Positions 25,601-35,441 of a DNA stretch of 64,000 nt are shown here, one piece after another. Origin of the DNA: Blastobasis lacticolella. Lineage: Eukaryota; Arthropoda; Insecta; Lepidoptera; Blastobasidae. A program made the translations under genes and the position numbers. The stretch is from the NCBI GenBank assembly GCA_905147135.1, contig LR990051.1:2938463-3002462 (forward strand). Reading direction: 5' to 3'. The notes beneath the pieces are model-generated. The model had not been told where the DNA came from. It searched no databases and worked only from the letters and a program-made list of their open reading frames with translations. Numbering within the stretch: position 1 is the stretch's first letter; each line of letters opens with the position of its first letter.

Positions 25601-28196
25601 ATTGTTTGTCGGTTAATTTGTAGATAAACTCAAAAGAAACATATTTCCATTAGGGATCTAAAGCATTCCTAAAATCCTAACCACTCACTAGATGGCGTCC
25701 CGTAAATTTTGCTGGTACTTAGCAAAGAGGATATAAACACTGGGTACGTTGTACTGGATAATAATATATTTATCAATAGTTTTCAACAATTTTAGAAGTT
25801 TTCATAATTAAATCAAGCAATCAATCAATTTTTCAATGAAATGGCAACGGGTCGTTCAGCAACTTGACAACCATTAATGCCAGTGTCAAAGTGCAAGGAA
25901 AACACACTGAAAAAGTTTGACCTGTTAGAAATGAAAAAAAAAAACTCAGCATTGCTTTTCTCATCTGTGGCATTGTCAGAAGCCATTCATAAATTATTAC
26001 CATGGACTTACTACCCAAATGGACTGCGCACTGCTTTGACTAAAACCGGGCAGAGCGAGAGTCACCATCGATAGTCCTGTGTCCCATTCTAGTGTTGCCA
26101 CCATTGTTGATGCAAATTCCGAATTACTTTTATTATTTGGCGCGGACACCGACCTCAGGGCCAGGCAGAGCTGGACCGGGTGCAATCTGAAGGTCATGTT
26201 TTCACCAGGGTCTAGCCCAAGCTTACCCTGCTACTCGGAAACTATTGGCCCTAGAATATTAGTCCCTAGAGTGAAATGATAGCACTCCTCGAGATCATCA
26301 TTTCGTATGACAGCTGTCAAAGTTAAATCTTTTATAATTCGGTACCCATTGGTTCTAAAACACTAGTTTCTAGAGAGAAATGATAGTACTTGGTGAGATC
26401 TACATTTCGCATGACAGCTGTCAAACTTAGAACTGTTCTAACTCGGAAACGATTGGTCTTAGAACACTTGTTCCTAGAGCAATACGATAGTACTCATCGA
26501 GATCTACATTTCGGATGACAGTTATAAGTTTGACAGCTGTCACCCGAAATGTAGATATCGACGAGTACTATCACTTCTCTTTAGAAACTAGTGTTGTAGG
26601 ATAAATCGTTACCGAACTCTATTATCTATTTTGTGGAACAAAAAGTCGTAGGTTAATAATAATGTCGACTCGACGTTTGTCGGAGAAACGTTCAGATCAA
26701 AAGGTATTTTGACAACTACTTTTCGGATTGTACGGATTACCTCATAATAATACAAAATTCACGGTAAATATATTTCTCCAATAATGGCAACACCAAACAT
26801 GACTCTTGTCAATTTAGAATGACGGTGATTATGCCAATAACATTGTGTTTACACTGTTAGAAAAGGACAAAAGACTATCGATGGTGACTCTCGCTCTGCC
26901 CGGTTTTACTCAAAGCAGTGCGCAGTCCCTTTGGGTAGTAAGTCCATGATTATTACAAACAAATCAAACACAAATTTGACTGAGTCAGTTCGATTCATAG
27001 ACGCCAAGTTCAAGAATGGACGTAATTTAAATGTAAAAAGTTTGAATTAAAATATAACATAGTGCCTACTCCCATATTTTTCTTTTGCATTTATTTAAAC
27101 CTTTAAAAAATATGTTTATATTAACAAGCTTTTTATTTTTAAGTTTAGTATTAGTTGGCTGGATGAGATCACTGCCATAATCATACAGATTTAAAAAAAG
27201 AGGAAATTGCAATTCGGAGTGTGCGGTTCTCAGATCAAAATGTCCTCGTTGCTAAAACGTCCATAGCGTAAAATGGTATGGGAGAAAAAAGTCCTTAATT
27301 GAAAAGGTACAGCATTAAAAAGCAAAATGTGTAAGATTGCCATCTTTTGATGTTTTTTTAAACCAACTGACTGTACCTACTATGTTTTTAAATTAGAGAT
27401 CTCTAGATATCACACAAAAAGTACCAAAATTTTGCATGTTCACGCAATACTTCAGAATGAATGAGCTATTTAACTAATTATTTTTTCTTGGGTTTGTAAT
27501 TTTCAGGATAAGGTTTGTAGATATTCTAGAAAAAAGGGTAGCTAGGTGTAGGGTAGGTGTAGGATAGGTGTAGGGGGGAGAAAGGTAGCGGTAGGACGCT
27601 ACGCAAACGTAGTCGCGCAGGGTCCACTATTAAAACCGGGCGAAAATAAAGATGCCTAATATTTAAACAACTTAAACATAATACATAAACAATATATAAT
27701 TACATATTAAAACTACCTTTTTGCCTAATATTGATTTACAACAACATATATCCCAAAACTTTAAAAAAGTATCTGGGTGATGGTTTCGTACTTTGATGCT
27801 AGTCGAACTACAGCAAAGCAACGAGCTTACCATTCGAGGTGTACCGCTGGGGACCTTGAGACTAGTTGAACATTCTCGAGAACCGATGAGTACCCAGTGA
27901 CAGTCTTCATCATCTCGGCGTTAAATCCCTTTGCACATCCCGTTGCACTCTCGCGCAACACGGGGTACAGTATATTATTATTTTGGATTGAATCCCGTGT
28001 CATTTCATTCACTTTAAGATAATGACAATAAACAAGCAATTTTGTAAGTAAATATCATGACTTATGAATCAAATATACTTACAATCGCAGTTTTATCTCC
28101 ATATTGCTTACATTTTTCCAGCACAGTAGCTCCTACATTAAGGTCCTCTGGTACATCAATCTGTTCATCTCCATAGAGATAGTTTTCAAAATTCAT
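19613..28196 (-). CDS. Gene A: luciferase-like acyl-CoA synthetase, 10 exons
   Basis: Predicted ATP-dependent acid:CoA ligase of the ANL superfamily (firefly-luciferase / 4-coumarate:CoA-ligase-like). It would form an acyl-adenylate and then a CoA thioester; the substrate is unknown. Coding exons in order: 28196-28083, 24921-24717, 24580-24247, 24106-23965, 22966-22821, 22733-22610, 22174-22093, 21584-21445, 21001-20831, 19717-19613. They give 520 residues, with GT/AG ends and phases 0,1,2,0,2,0,1,0,0. Motifs: P-loop [11 protein letters not shown] from residue 190 (Ala where Gly is usual), YGCTE at 324-328, YRTGD ending at Asp403, DRVKD at 417-421, and GKLDRKEL with the C-terminal catalytic Lys509. 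The start is the ATG opening MNFENYLYGDEQ, matching gene B. It ends RRILC, so no SKL peroxisomal signal; probably cytosolic. The luciferase HHGF region reads FCQGGF, so it is not expected to be a luciferase. Length is slightly under the usual 540-550. Confidence 0.93.
21130..21428 (+). mobile_element. Non-LTR RT C-terminus fossil in intron 8 of gene A
   Basis: On plus, broken frames read LGHVERRGSRRKES and later QEMAQDRNKWRYLVSE then KNIHFGSLSQRIK before a TAA. A closely related end is at 34078-34200 on minus. The fossil ends 17 bp from the exon 8 donor and its start is also visible at the right edge of the window in gene C, so it predates the duplication. Confidence 0.65.
23134..23959 (+). 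mobile_element. 5'-truncated Jockey-type element in intron 4 of gene A
   Basis: Opposite to the host gene. Frames 23151-23549 and 23426-23770 join by a frameshift. They read the end of a reverse transcriptase: FNATKTQACLFSAKRS, then QAQVRSCMEYCCQLWDGSAK, VFYRLHFGECAKQLYDL and RFGST; a further frame gives KEWNALPASVLP. A 9-base A run closes the element at 23959, directly against the exon 4 splice donor (GT at 23964-23963). The polymerase core is missing. It resembles, but is not the same family as, the element at 42.2-43.9 kb. Confidence 0.8.
25190..25535 (+). repeat. Full-length tRNA-derived SINE in intron 1 of gene A
   Basis: The head has an A-box-like TAGCTGGGCGG and a B-box GGTTCGAATCC, followed by GGCCATGTACCAATGAC. 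The body then has CTTACGGTGAG, CATCGTGATGAAACCTGCA, GGTCACGGAGGTCAGATGG and a GACGCCAAGATG end. It is a Pol III-type retroposon and not a tRNA gene, since the anticodon arm does not fold sensibly. Confidence 0.8.
26001..26948. mobile_element. TIR element with 8-bp target duplication, intron 1 of gene A
   Basis: Terminal inverted repeats of about 75 bp start CATGGACTTACTACCCAAA and are nearly identical on the two ends. The flanks 25993-26000 and 26949-26956 both read ATTATTAC, an 8-bp target duplication. It is 948 bp long with no transposase, so non-autonomous. An 8-bp duplication plus a CATG terminus recalls P-element-type transposons; hAT elements also make 8 bp, so the superfamily is inference. 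Confidence 0.85.
26235..26620. repeat. Internal tandem units of the TIR element
   Basis: Three direct degenerate units of about 120-130 bp, each with CGATTGGTCTTAGAACAC-like, AAATGATAGTACT and GATCTACATTTCG segments and a GACAGCTGTC palindrome. A fourth, inverted unit follows from about 26528 to 26620. Confidence 0.7.
27782..27905. repeat. Dispersed repeat, second copy
   Basis: Relative of 6683-6850: TTTGATGCTAGTCGAACTAC, CAACGAGCT, TGGGGACCTTGAGACTAGTT and GAACCGATGAGTACCC occur in the same order. Confidence 0.45.
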
Positions 28197-29869
28197 GATT
28201 TTATAAACGTGTTAAATTGTAAGACGTCTACGTTGTATATTGTGTGTTGTCTAGAAATTGAAATGAAAGCAATATTGGCTTAGATTCACTTTAATATACC
28301 CATTGTAGAAAGAAATGTGTTTGCATAAGGGCACGCCAGTGTTTGCGCCAAGTAAATACATACATAATACATAATTGGTTTTGGAGTCAGACCGGCCAGA
28401 GCAAGGACAACATAGTCAGGAGGAGACTTTGGGAAGGCTCCAATGCCAACTGTTCCTGTGGTGCTGTCTAAACTTTGTTACACCTCTTATCGTGTCCTGC
28501 GTACCCAAATACTTGCACGCAGGAGGATCTTATAATAGCCACTGACAGTCAATGTGACTAAGTTTTCTGCCACTACATTATTGTGTTTGTCATTGACACG
28601 CTTAGAAGAATAAGTTAATACATACAAGCGTCGTTGTTCTAAACTCTTGTCTTGAAATACATAAGCCTTTAACTAGTGATTGTTGTCAGTGATGACTGAA
28701 AGAGCTCGGAATTTATCGAGATTCTACAACAAACATGATCATATCTTTAGCGTGCCTGATTGGCCATAACTGTGTTTCTCTGGGTCACCGTTGTATATCC
28801 TGTATAAACAGCAGTAGCAGCAGTGGTAACGAGTGAGGCTTTGTCCGATCTTCTTTTTCTTCGGCCTTGCTACATTATTCCCACATTATTTATTCGTATC
28901 AATATTTGCCTCTATCTCCAAAACTCCGATATGAAGGGAAATAGGTAATATCGCAACATTGAGCGGGCAATAGCAGATCATATCGCCCGTAGAAGAAATT
29001 TACAGCAACAGCTGGCACGTCGCGACTTCGTTGTTGTTCTGCCCTATAAACCTTCCTCATAAACCACTGTGCCTATTTTAAAATTTATTGCGAAGAGACA
29101 GACAGACGCGGTGTAGGACTCGAATCGAAAAAAAAAAAAAAGTTATAGCTTATTTAAAACCGCCGTGTCCGAGTCTATTTTCTCCAAAAACGAATATTTT
29201 ATCCGAAATCTTTTAACCGAATATTGGCGAAGTTAAGAGGAAAAGAGACAGCGCAACTGTGTTATATCGCGATGTCACATTGTCTCTTACTTCGGGGTAT
29301 TTTATTTCAACAACGTAACAATACAGTTGTCACTGCGCACGCGACCTGCAAGGTGCTCTTGGTTTTCAACGGAAACGTGATATTATGATAATATCACGGT
29401 TTGGTTACAAAAGTATGTTTAAATTCAGTTTTAATATTATATTTTATAACGTTGTATAGTATGTTAACACAGTGTCGTTGATAAACTTAAGTGGAGTGTG
29501 AATTGGGACAAATCATCATGTCACCCTGTTGCCGAAAGAATATCAATTTTTCTTTGTGTTATCTTAAGATGCAACATTGTTGGTGATGAAATTTTTTGCC
29601 ATACAAAAATCAAGTTCCTGTTATTTATTAATGTTCCATTTTTTCAGATAATATTCATATTTTAATGTGTAGTATTCCTAAATACAACGTTATTTACAGT
29701 AAAACAAATGCGTGTTATTAGTTGTTTTTTCAGATGAGACCGCGAGCTAAACGACTTTTAGAACTTGCAATAAACATTGAGAAATCCAGTATTCCCTTTA
29801 CAGTGCCTATTAGTACCGAAGCCACTAAATGAGCTCTGGCACCATTAGCAGACGTCCATTGTGAAACTC
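28197..29869. other. Upstream region of gene A; no other gene
   Basis: A TATA-like GGGTATATTAAAG lies about 100 bp upstream of the gene A start codon on minus (near 28295), but a promoter cannot be confirmed. The rest holds no coding frame or repeat that I can name. Confidence 0.3.
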
Positions 29870-30289
29870 GGGCGTACAGTCCTTGGCACGTCGAAAGGGC
29901 GCAAAATTGACAAGGATACGGGATGGTGGAATAGACAGGTACAGAAGCAGTGAGGGACGAAAAGGCATACTTCGCGAAATGGTAGCAAAGTAATAATGGT
30001 TTGGATAAGAAGTACATCTTCTGGGAATTGGGAGCATAGCGCCGAGTAAAAAAGATGGTGACAAAGGCTCGGTCGGCTCAGCTGGCTCCGCTCTCAGACA
30101 GTGGAGGTGAAGAATCTTATCTACAAGCTGACAAAGTCGCAAAGTCGAGCCAGTTTAAATGTGACGATGCATGTTGCCATAAGGAACCAGGACGGCGTAT
30201 TGCTCATGAAAATTAAAATGAAAATGATAAAATAAAAATTTGATTTGGGATTACGTTAATTAATATATATTCAAACATCGCGTCACGGA

Positions 30290-30690
30290 AATGAAGATGC
30301 TGCGGTGGATGTGTGGAGTTTCACGAAAGGATCGCGTTCGAAATTCCCACATTCGGGTTAGCCTTGGCGTCCGTGACATCGCAGAAAAGCTGCATGAGTG
30401 CCACCTTCGATGCTAAGGCCACGTCCTGCGCAGACCGACAAGCTATGTGGGGAACAAGTGTCTGGCCATGCCGCCCTCGCCGGGCACGGGAAGGAGAGGC
30501 CGGCCCAAGAAGCGATGGTTTGACGTAGTCACAACGGATATGCGTGCCTATAAGCTTACCACTAAGGATGCCGAAGACCGAAGACCGAGCGAAGTGGGCC
30601 AAGAGTAGCAGGAACGCGGACCCTGGGCCTTCGCGTGCCGCGCGGGGGCGCAACCGAGACATAATGTCAAGATGGTGATGATGGAATCTC
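30290..30690 (+). mobile_element. 3' end of a second RTE copy
   Basis: Reads MKMLRWMCGVSRKDRVRN, IRVSLGVRDIAEKLHEC, GHVLRRPTSYVGNKCLAMPP and GRRGRPKKRWFDVV, then a short GAT-rich tail. It is much better preserved than the surrounding RTE, so a later insertion. Same family as the 53.8-kb element. Confidence 0.75.
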
Positions 30691-30728
30691 TTTTCAAACA
30701 TCAAAAATTTGAAAAGAGATTCCATCAT
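30678..30728. repeat. Perfect 21-bp inverted repeat
   Basis: Arms 30678-30698 (ATGATGGAATCTCTTTTCAA start) and 30708-30728 are exact complements around a 9-base loop. It sits where the inserted RTE tail meets the older RTE sequence. Confidence 0.8.
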
Positions 30729-31654
30729 TCAAAGAGAAAGTTAAGCGAGCTCATTCAGGTAGGGATCACAAGTGCCAAGTCGATTAAAGACCATTGGTGC
30801 GCCCATTTCAAAGAACTGTCCAACAAGGCCAAGAAATATGAGCCATAACAGCTTCCCGCAAACCTTGGTATGATAACCCCGACTAACTCTGATAAAATGG
30901 AGAGGTCACTGGCCCCCATGAAGAACGGAAAAGCTATTGGGCATGATTGCGTACCCATAGAAACCTGGAAAGCTATGGGGATCCGCAGCGTTCTCCTGCT
31001 CCCTGATCAACAGCTGATCATCCTATTCAACAGGATCGTATTGATGGGGCTTATAGCTACCTGACACGTGGCGCGTAAACATAATTACGGCTATCTATAA
31101 AGGAAATGGCAGTGTACAGGAGTGAGGCTATTATATGTAGAGGCTTACAATGAAGCTATTCGAACGTATCATAGACCAAAGACTCCGCCAGGAATGCTAA
31201 TACGGGTTCAGGCCAGGCTGATACATCACCAAGGACAAATTTTCACCCTAAGAATTCTCCAAAAGGCCCATTGCAGTTGAAATCATGAATAATAAAATCT
31301 TTATTGTACCAAGAAACAGGATATAGCAGTATAGAAACCCAGGAAGTCTGTGTTAGTTAAAACTGTGTTACAGACTTCAGGATCTTCCCTTAATGAACAA
31401 AATCAACCTCTGCATTTTGAATTTCTCGATCTGCAGAGGGCTTCTTGCGAGGTAATCTGGTGGGCGCTAACGTTCAAGTATTTACCCGAAGCGTATAGCC
31501 GACAAAACCATCGTATGCCATACTAATCCTTTCTAGATTACCGCGTGGGTGTTTACCAGGATTCTGTCCTTAGCGGTTTCCAGGTATGCATTGTGCTGGA
31601 TGCCCTCTCTGCCCTAATTCTAGATATGCCTCCATGGCACATGACATTGCACTT

Positions 31655-31885
31655 GTTAGCAAGCGACAGGTACCGGTTTCGAATTCCGCTGCGGAAATGA
31701 ACCAATGACTCTTTTCTGAGTTATGTACGTTAGTTGAATACTACCAGATGCTCTTACGGTGAAAACATCGTGATAAAACCTGCAAATTCAGACAACTGAA
31801 TTTGTAACCATGATCCAATCTGGTGCATGGTCACGGAGGTCAGATGGTAGTCGCTTCACTGTAATTACCTGATAGCCAATGAAAT
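31655..31885 (+). repeat. SINE fragment inside the degraded RTE
   Basis: Contains GGTTTCGAATTCCGCTGCGG (B-box side), CAATGACTCTTTTCTGAGTT, CTCTTACGGTGA and GGTCACGGAGGTCAGATGGT. Partial head, shortened tail. Confidence 0.7.
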
Positions 31886-32190
31886 TAAAACTCCAGGCCA
31901 ATGAAATGAAAATACTGCGGTGGATGTGTGGCGTTACGCGACTAGATCGAGTACGTAACTAGTACATTTGTGTGAGAAACGTTGCAGGTGAGATCGAAGA
32001 AGCTCGCCTTCGCTGGTTTAGTCACGTCCTGCGTACACCCCAGGGCTGCGTAGGATAAGCGCCCCGCAGGACACCCCAGAAGCGCTGGACTAACATCGCC
32101 GTGTCAGATGCGAGAGCCAACGGCTTACCAAGTAGAATGCCGAAGATCGTGCAAGGAGAAAGACGAGCAGAAAAGCGGGTGACGATCGTG

Positions 32191-34077
32191 CCATTACCGT
32201 TAGGTATACTTTGTTGATTTATTCTTGAGTCAGAACTTTAAACACCTTCAAACAAAATTCATAGTTTAACTGATTATTCAAGTAATATTTTGCAATTTGT
32301 TTTTCTTTTTCCATAAAAAAAATGAATCTTAAATTTTAAAGCTTTTATTACAACAACGATGTTTTGTTAGATAACTCAATAACATAACAAAAGTAATATC
32401 ATGAACACCGTGACAAGTCAGTTTGAAACACTCATCGTACAACATATTATTAGGAAAAACGTGACATCTCGTCCCCCCTTTTCTTAAATGTATTTTTTTT
32501 TCCTTAAATGTTTGGAATTAATTGGTTTTCCATTATTTGCATAAACCTTATTTATTGATATACATATTAAGTGTAAAATTTACAGTTATGACACCTCTTG
32601 TTAAACACAATATTTTTTTTTAAATGCTCTCCTGTAAAATTGTATTTTTCGAGATAACACGTTATTGAAACAAACAGGCGATATGTAGTGATAGGGATAA
32701 TACTTAATAAGCCTTTATGTGTTAGGCCTATATTATAACAAGCTTCGGCGACGCGCGTACACTGACTATTCTTACATAGATTGTATATAAAAATAGACTC
32801 GGCGAGTCACGTGGTTCGACTTCAGTAGGCGATTACCTGCGCGACATCCCCTCTACTGCCATTTGACAAATCTCTTCTTTCATGACGTGAACAAAAACGG
32901 TTCTCTGTTAGCTGAATGAGATAAATAAATAGAAAAAAAAATTGGGAGAAAGTGCATGTATGCAGCTGCAGTGGACTGAAAATGTTAAATACATTACTTA
33001 CCACGACTGCAGTGCAATCCCCTGAGCATTTTTACTACCTCTGTTATAAAAATAGCCACTAATATCTGATTTCTGAGAACCTACTTTAAAAAATGGATGA
33101 AACAGTCTACTTGGCGGTGACACTACCATGCTGAGAGACTAATTATCTAATTTTATTTACTTTTATCAATTGTTTAAACATTGACGTTCTTGTTGTTTGT
33201 ACCATCAAGGACAAGCAAGACACCTAAGCAAACACTAACCATGTTTTTTATACCTATTGATCTATGATCCACAATATGTACTCCGAAACGTCTGAACAGA
33301 CTTTGATTAAAGTTTCGATTGACAGTTATGTCCCAGAATAACACATAGGCTATGCCTGTTAATCCTGAAATTCAATGTAGTTCCAACAGCATCACGCTGG
33401 TACTCCTTTGCGCACTACTTAATAGATTTTGATAAAGTTTGGGGGAGGAGGAGGGAGATGTATTTCTAACAAATTTTTCACTTTGAAGCAAAAACGATCT
33501 TCAGATACACTATATTATTTTGAAAGCCCTATCCAACGACACCCCACACAGTGGACTATGCGCGAAAAATCTTTCCCATTTGAGGTACCCAATCAATCAA
33601 TAAAATATATTGATTGCGTATCTATATTACCCAAATAAGGGTACTTATAAAATACTTTATTTCACAACTATATTGTCATCAATCTATAACCTTACAAAAT
33701 CACTTTCTAGTACCAATTGTTTTTTAGATAAACCGCGGGCGGACAGACGGATGGACATGGCGAAACTATAAGGGTTCCTTGGTTTACTACGGAACCCTAA
33801 AAAGGGATTTGACCATCTGTGTACTTCCATGATTCATTTTGCTACAGGTTGACGTGCAGTATTGTTGTTCAAACATAACTAGAAAACGTAGTAAATACCA
33901 AGCGCGTTCCATGTAACTACGCCCTAAAATTTACCTGATACATTTTTTTTTACAAATTCGCCAAGTTCATCATCATCATCAGACCTTCACTATCACCTAG
34001 GGGTATAGTACTCATCAAGACCATCTCCACTTCCAGAGCTGTAGCATGTAGTGTAGAAGTAGTATTGATGCTCTTAC
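32191..34077. other. Intergenic, no gene recognised
   Basis: A short dispersed repeat at about 33720-33800 (GGCGAAACTATAAGGGTTCC, then TACGGAACCCTAAAAAG) recurs in part near 20590, 45950 and 63390. Otherwise AT-rich with no supported feature. Confidence 0.35.
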
Positions 34078-34200
34078 TTAGGTACTGCGCTGGCTCAGCG
34101 ACCCAAAGTGGATCTTGGCCTCCGACACCAGAGATCGCCACCTCTCCCTATTCTGCGCCATCTCCTGCTAATCGAGCATTCCTAGTGCGTGCAGGTATTT
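34078..34200 (-). mobile_element. Non-LTR RT C-terminus fossil
   Basis: On minus: QEMAQNRERWRSLVSEAK, then IHFGSLSQRST and a stop. Sister sequence of the fossil in intron 8 of gene A. Confidence 0.6.
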
Positions 34201-34549
34201 CAAGATGCTTTACGTAAATTTAAATTAAATGTTTTAAAAAGTACAATAAAAGTACATGTTCTTACAACAAAGCCACATTAGATAGAATTGATGTAGTACG
34301 AAAATTTCTATATTCTATAACAAATTAAAATAATGTTTATAAAGTGAAAATAAATATGCATATTCATATAACAAAGGAGTAGACTCATACTACACGTATA
34401 TTTACAAAAATGAATTACAATAAAACATTTTGATAATTATAAACAAATATAGGTCCGTCAGTTTTTTATTACCGAAATACATTTCCAATGCTATTTTAAG
34501 GTCATTTTTCTACTCACTATTTTAGATATGTAGGTAGACCAGCACCGTC

Positions 34550-34960
34550 GTTAGATGTAGGTTAGATGGAGGCTAAAAGTCAAAGATTACTTAATTTTCT
34601 TGATATTTGTGTGCAAACCCTCACCCGCATACCAAATTTCAGTTGTCTAGAACTAGAAGAAGTGCCTTTTTTATTTAATTTTTTTATGTAGAATTGCTTC
34701 CCTGTTTGTGGTTGTTAGAGGTTAAAGGTCAAGGATTTCTTAATTTACTCGTACTTGTCATTTGTTTGAACAATCTAGCCTGCATACCAAATTTCAGCTT
34801 CATAGGACTTTAAGATTGCCCTATAAGTACAATTTATTTCTCTCTTTTTATGGGGTTGGAGGCTAAAAGTTACAATTTTCTAAATTTTCCTGTTATTTGT
34901 GTGCAAAGTGTGTGTTCCTAGAACTGCGGGATGTATCCTATAGGTTCTTCAAGTCAGTAA
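34550..34960. repeat. Degenerate tandem repeat, about three units
   Basis: Units of roughly 160 bp, each with GGAGGCTAAAAGTC-like, TTAATTTTCTTGATATTTGT and GCATACCAAATTTCAG segments. No coding role seen. Unit boundaries are approximate. Confidence 0.5.
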
Positions 34961-35441
34961 GTTAGTTAGTCTTAAAACGTATTTTAAGTGCAAATAAAAT
35001 TATTTACTGGTTCTGAAAATTTGAGCTTTTTGGCATTATCTAGACCGAAGATATGAGGGTCTGAACCTTCGACGAAACGTTTCAAGAAAAGGTAGGCAGT
35101 GCTCCATTCTTTTTGCTTGGCTTGGCGGAGACACTTCCGTGCCACCAGATCTCATTAAAACATTTATTCGTTTATCTAAATTGCAGCGATATAAACTGGC
35201 TGGATGAGAAATAGTCTGTTATTAGATCATAATAGGTAGAAAAAAGCGGTGACTAAGAAAAGCGTGGTATTTTCAAAGATTGATTAGAGATATTAAGCAT
35301 TTACCAAAAACACATATTGGGTAGAAATAATATCGTAGTCATTTTCAGGGAAATAACAGAGCTTTTTGATAATATTAATACTACAATAACAGTAGAAAAT
35401 TTGATACAATATCCTACTAGCTTTTTATAAGCACGCTAGAT
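34961..35441. other. 3' flank of gene B
   Basis: A minus-strand AATAAA at 35168-35163, about 275 bp after the stop codon, is a candidate polyadenylation signal. Nothing else is supported. Confidence 0.3.

Larger units (their letters stand above)
29870..32190 (+). mobile_element. Badly degraded RTE-type retrotransposon with nested insertions
   Basis: Pieces align in order with the intact element at 53.8-57 kb. 29870-30210 has KGRKIDKDTGWWN and NLIYKLTKSQ. 30750-31265 has IKDHWCAHFKELSN, then MKNGKAIGHDCVPIETW. 31430-31665 has EVIWWALTFKYLPEAY, then YRVGVYQDSVLS. 31890-32190 has MKILRWMCGVTRLDRVRN. Stops and frameshifts are everywhere. It is interrupted by a second RTE 3' end (about 30215-30745), a short AT-rich segment (31285-31425) and a SINE (31655-31885). 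Confidence 0.75.

Noticed and set aside
19613..28196. True luciferase (light emission)
   Set aside because: The residues around the luciferase HHGF motif are replaced and the SKL end is absent; ligase activity is the safer reading.
29730..30142. Minus-strand ORFs of 95 and 105 codons
   Set aside because: They are antisense to the degraded RTE piece that reads KGRKIDKDTGWWN on plus.
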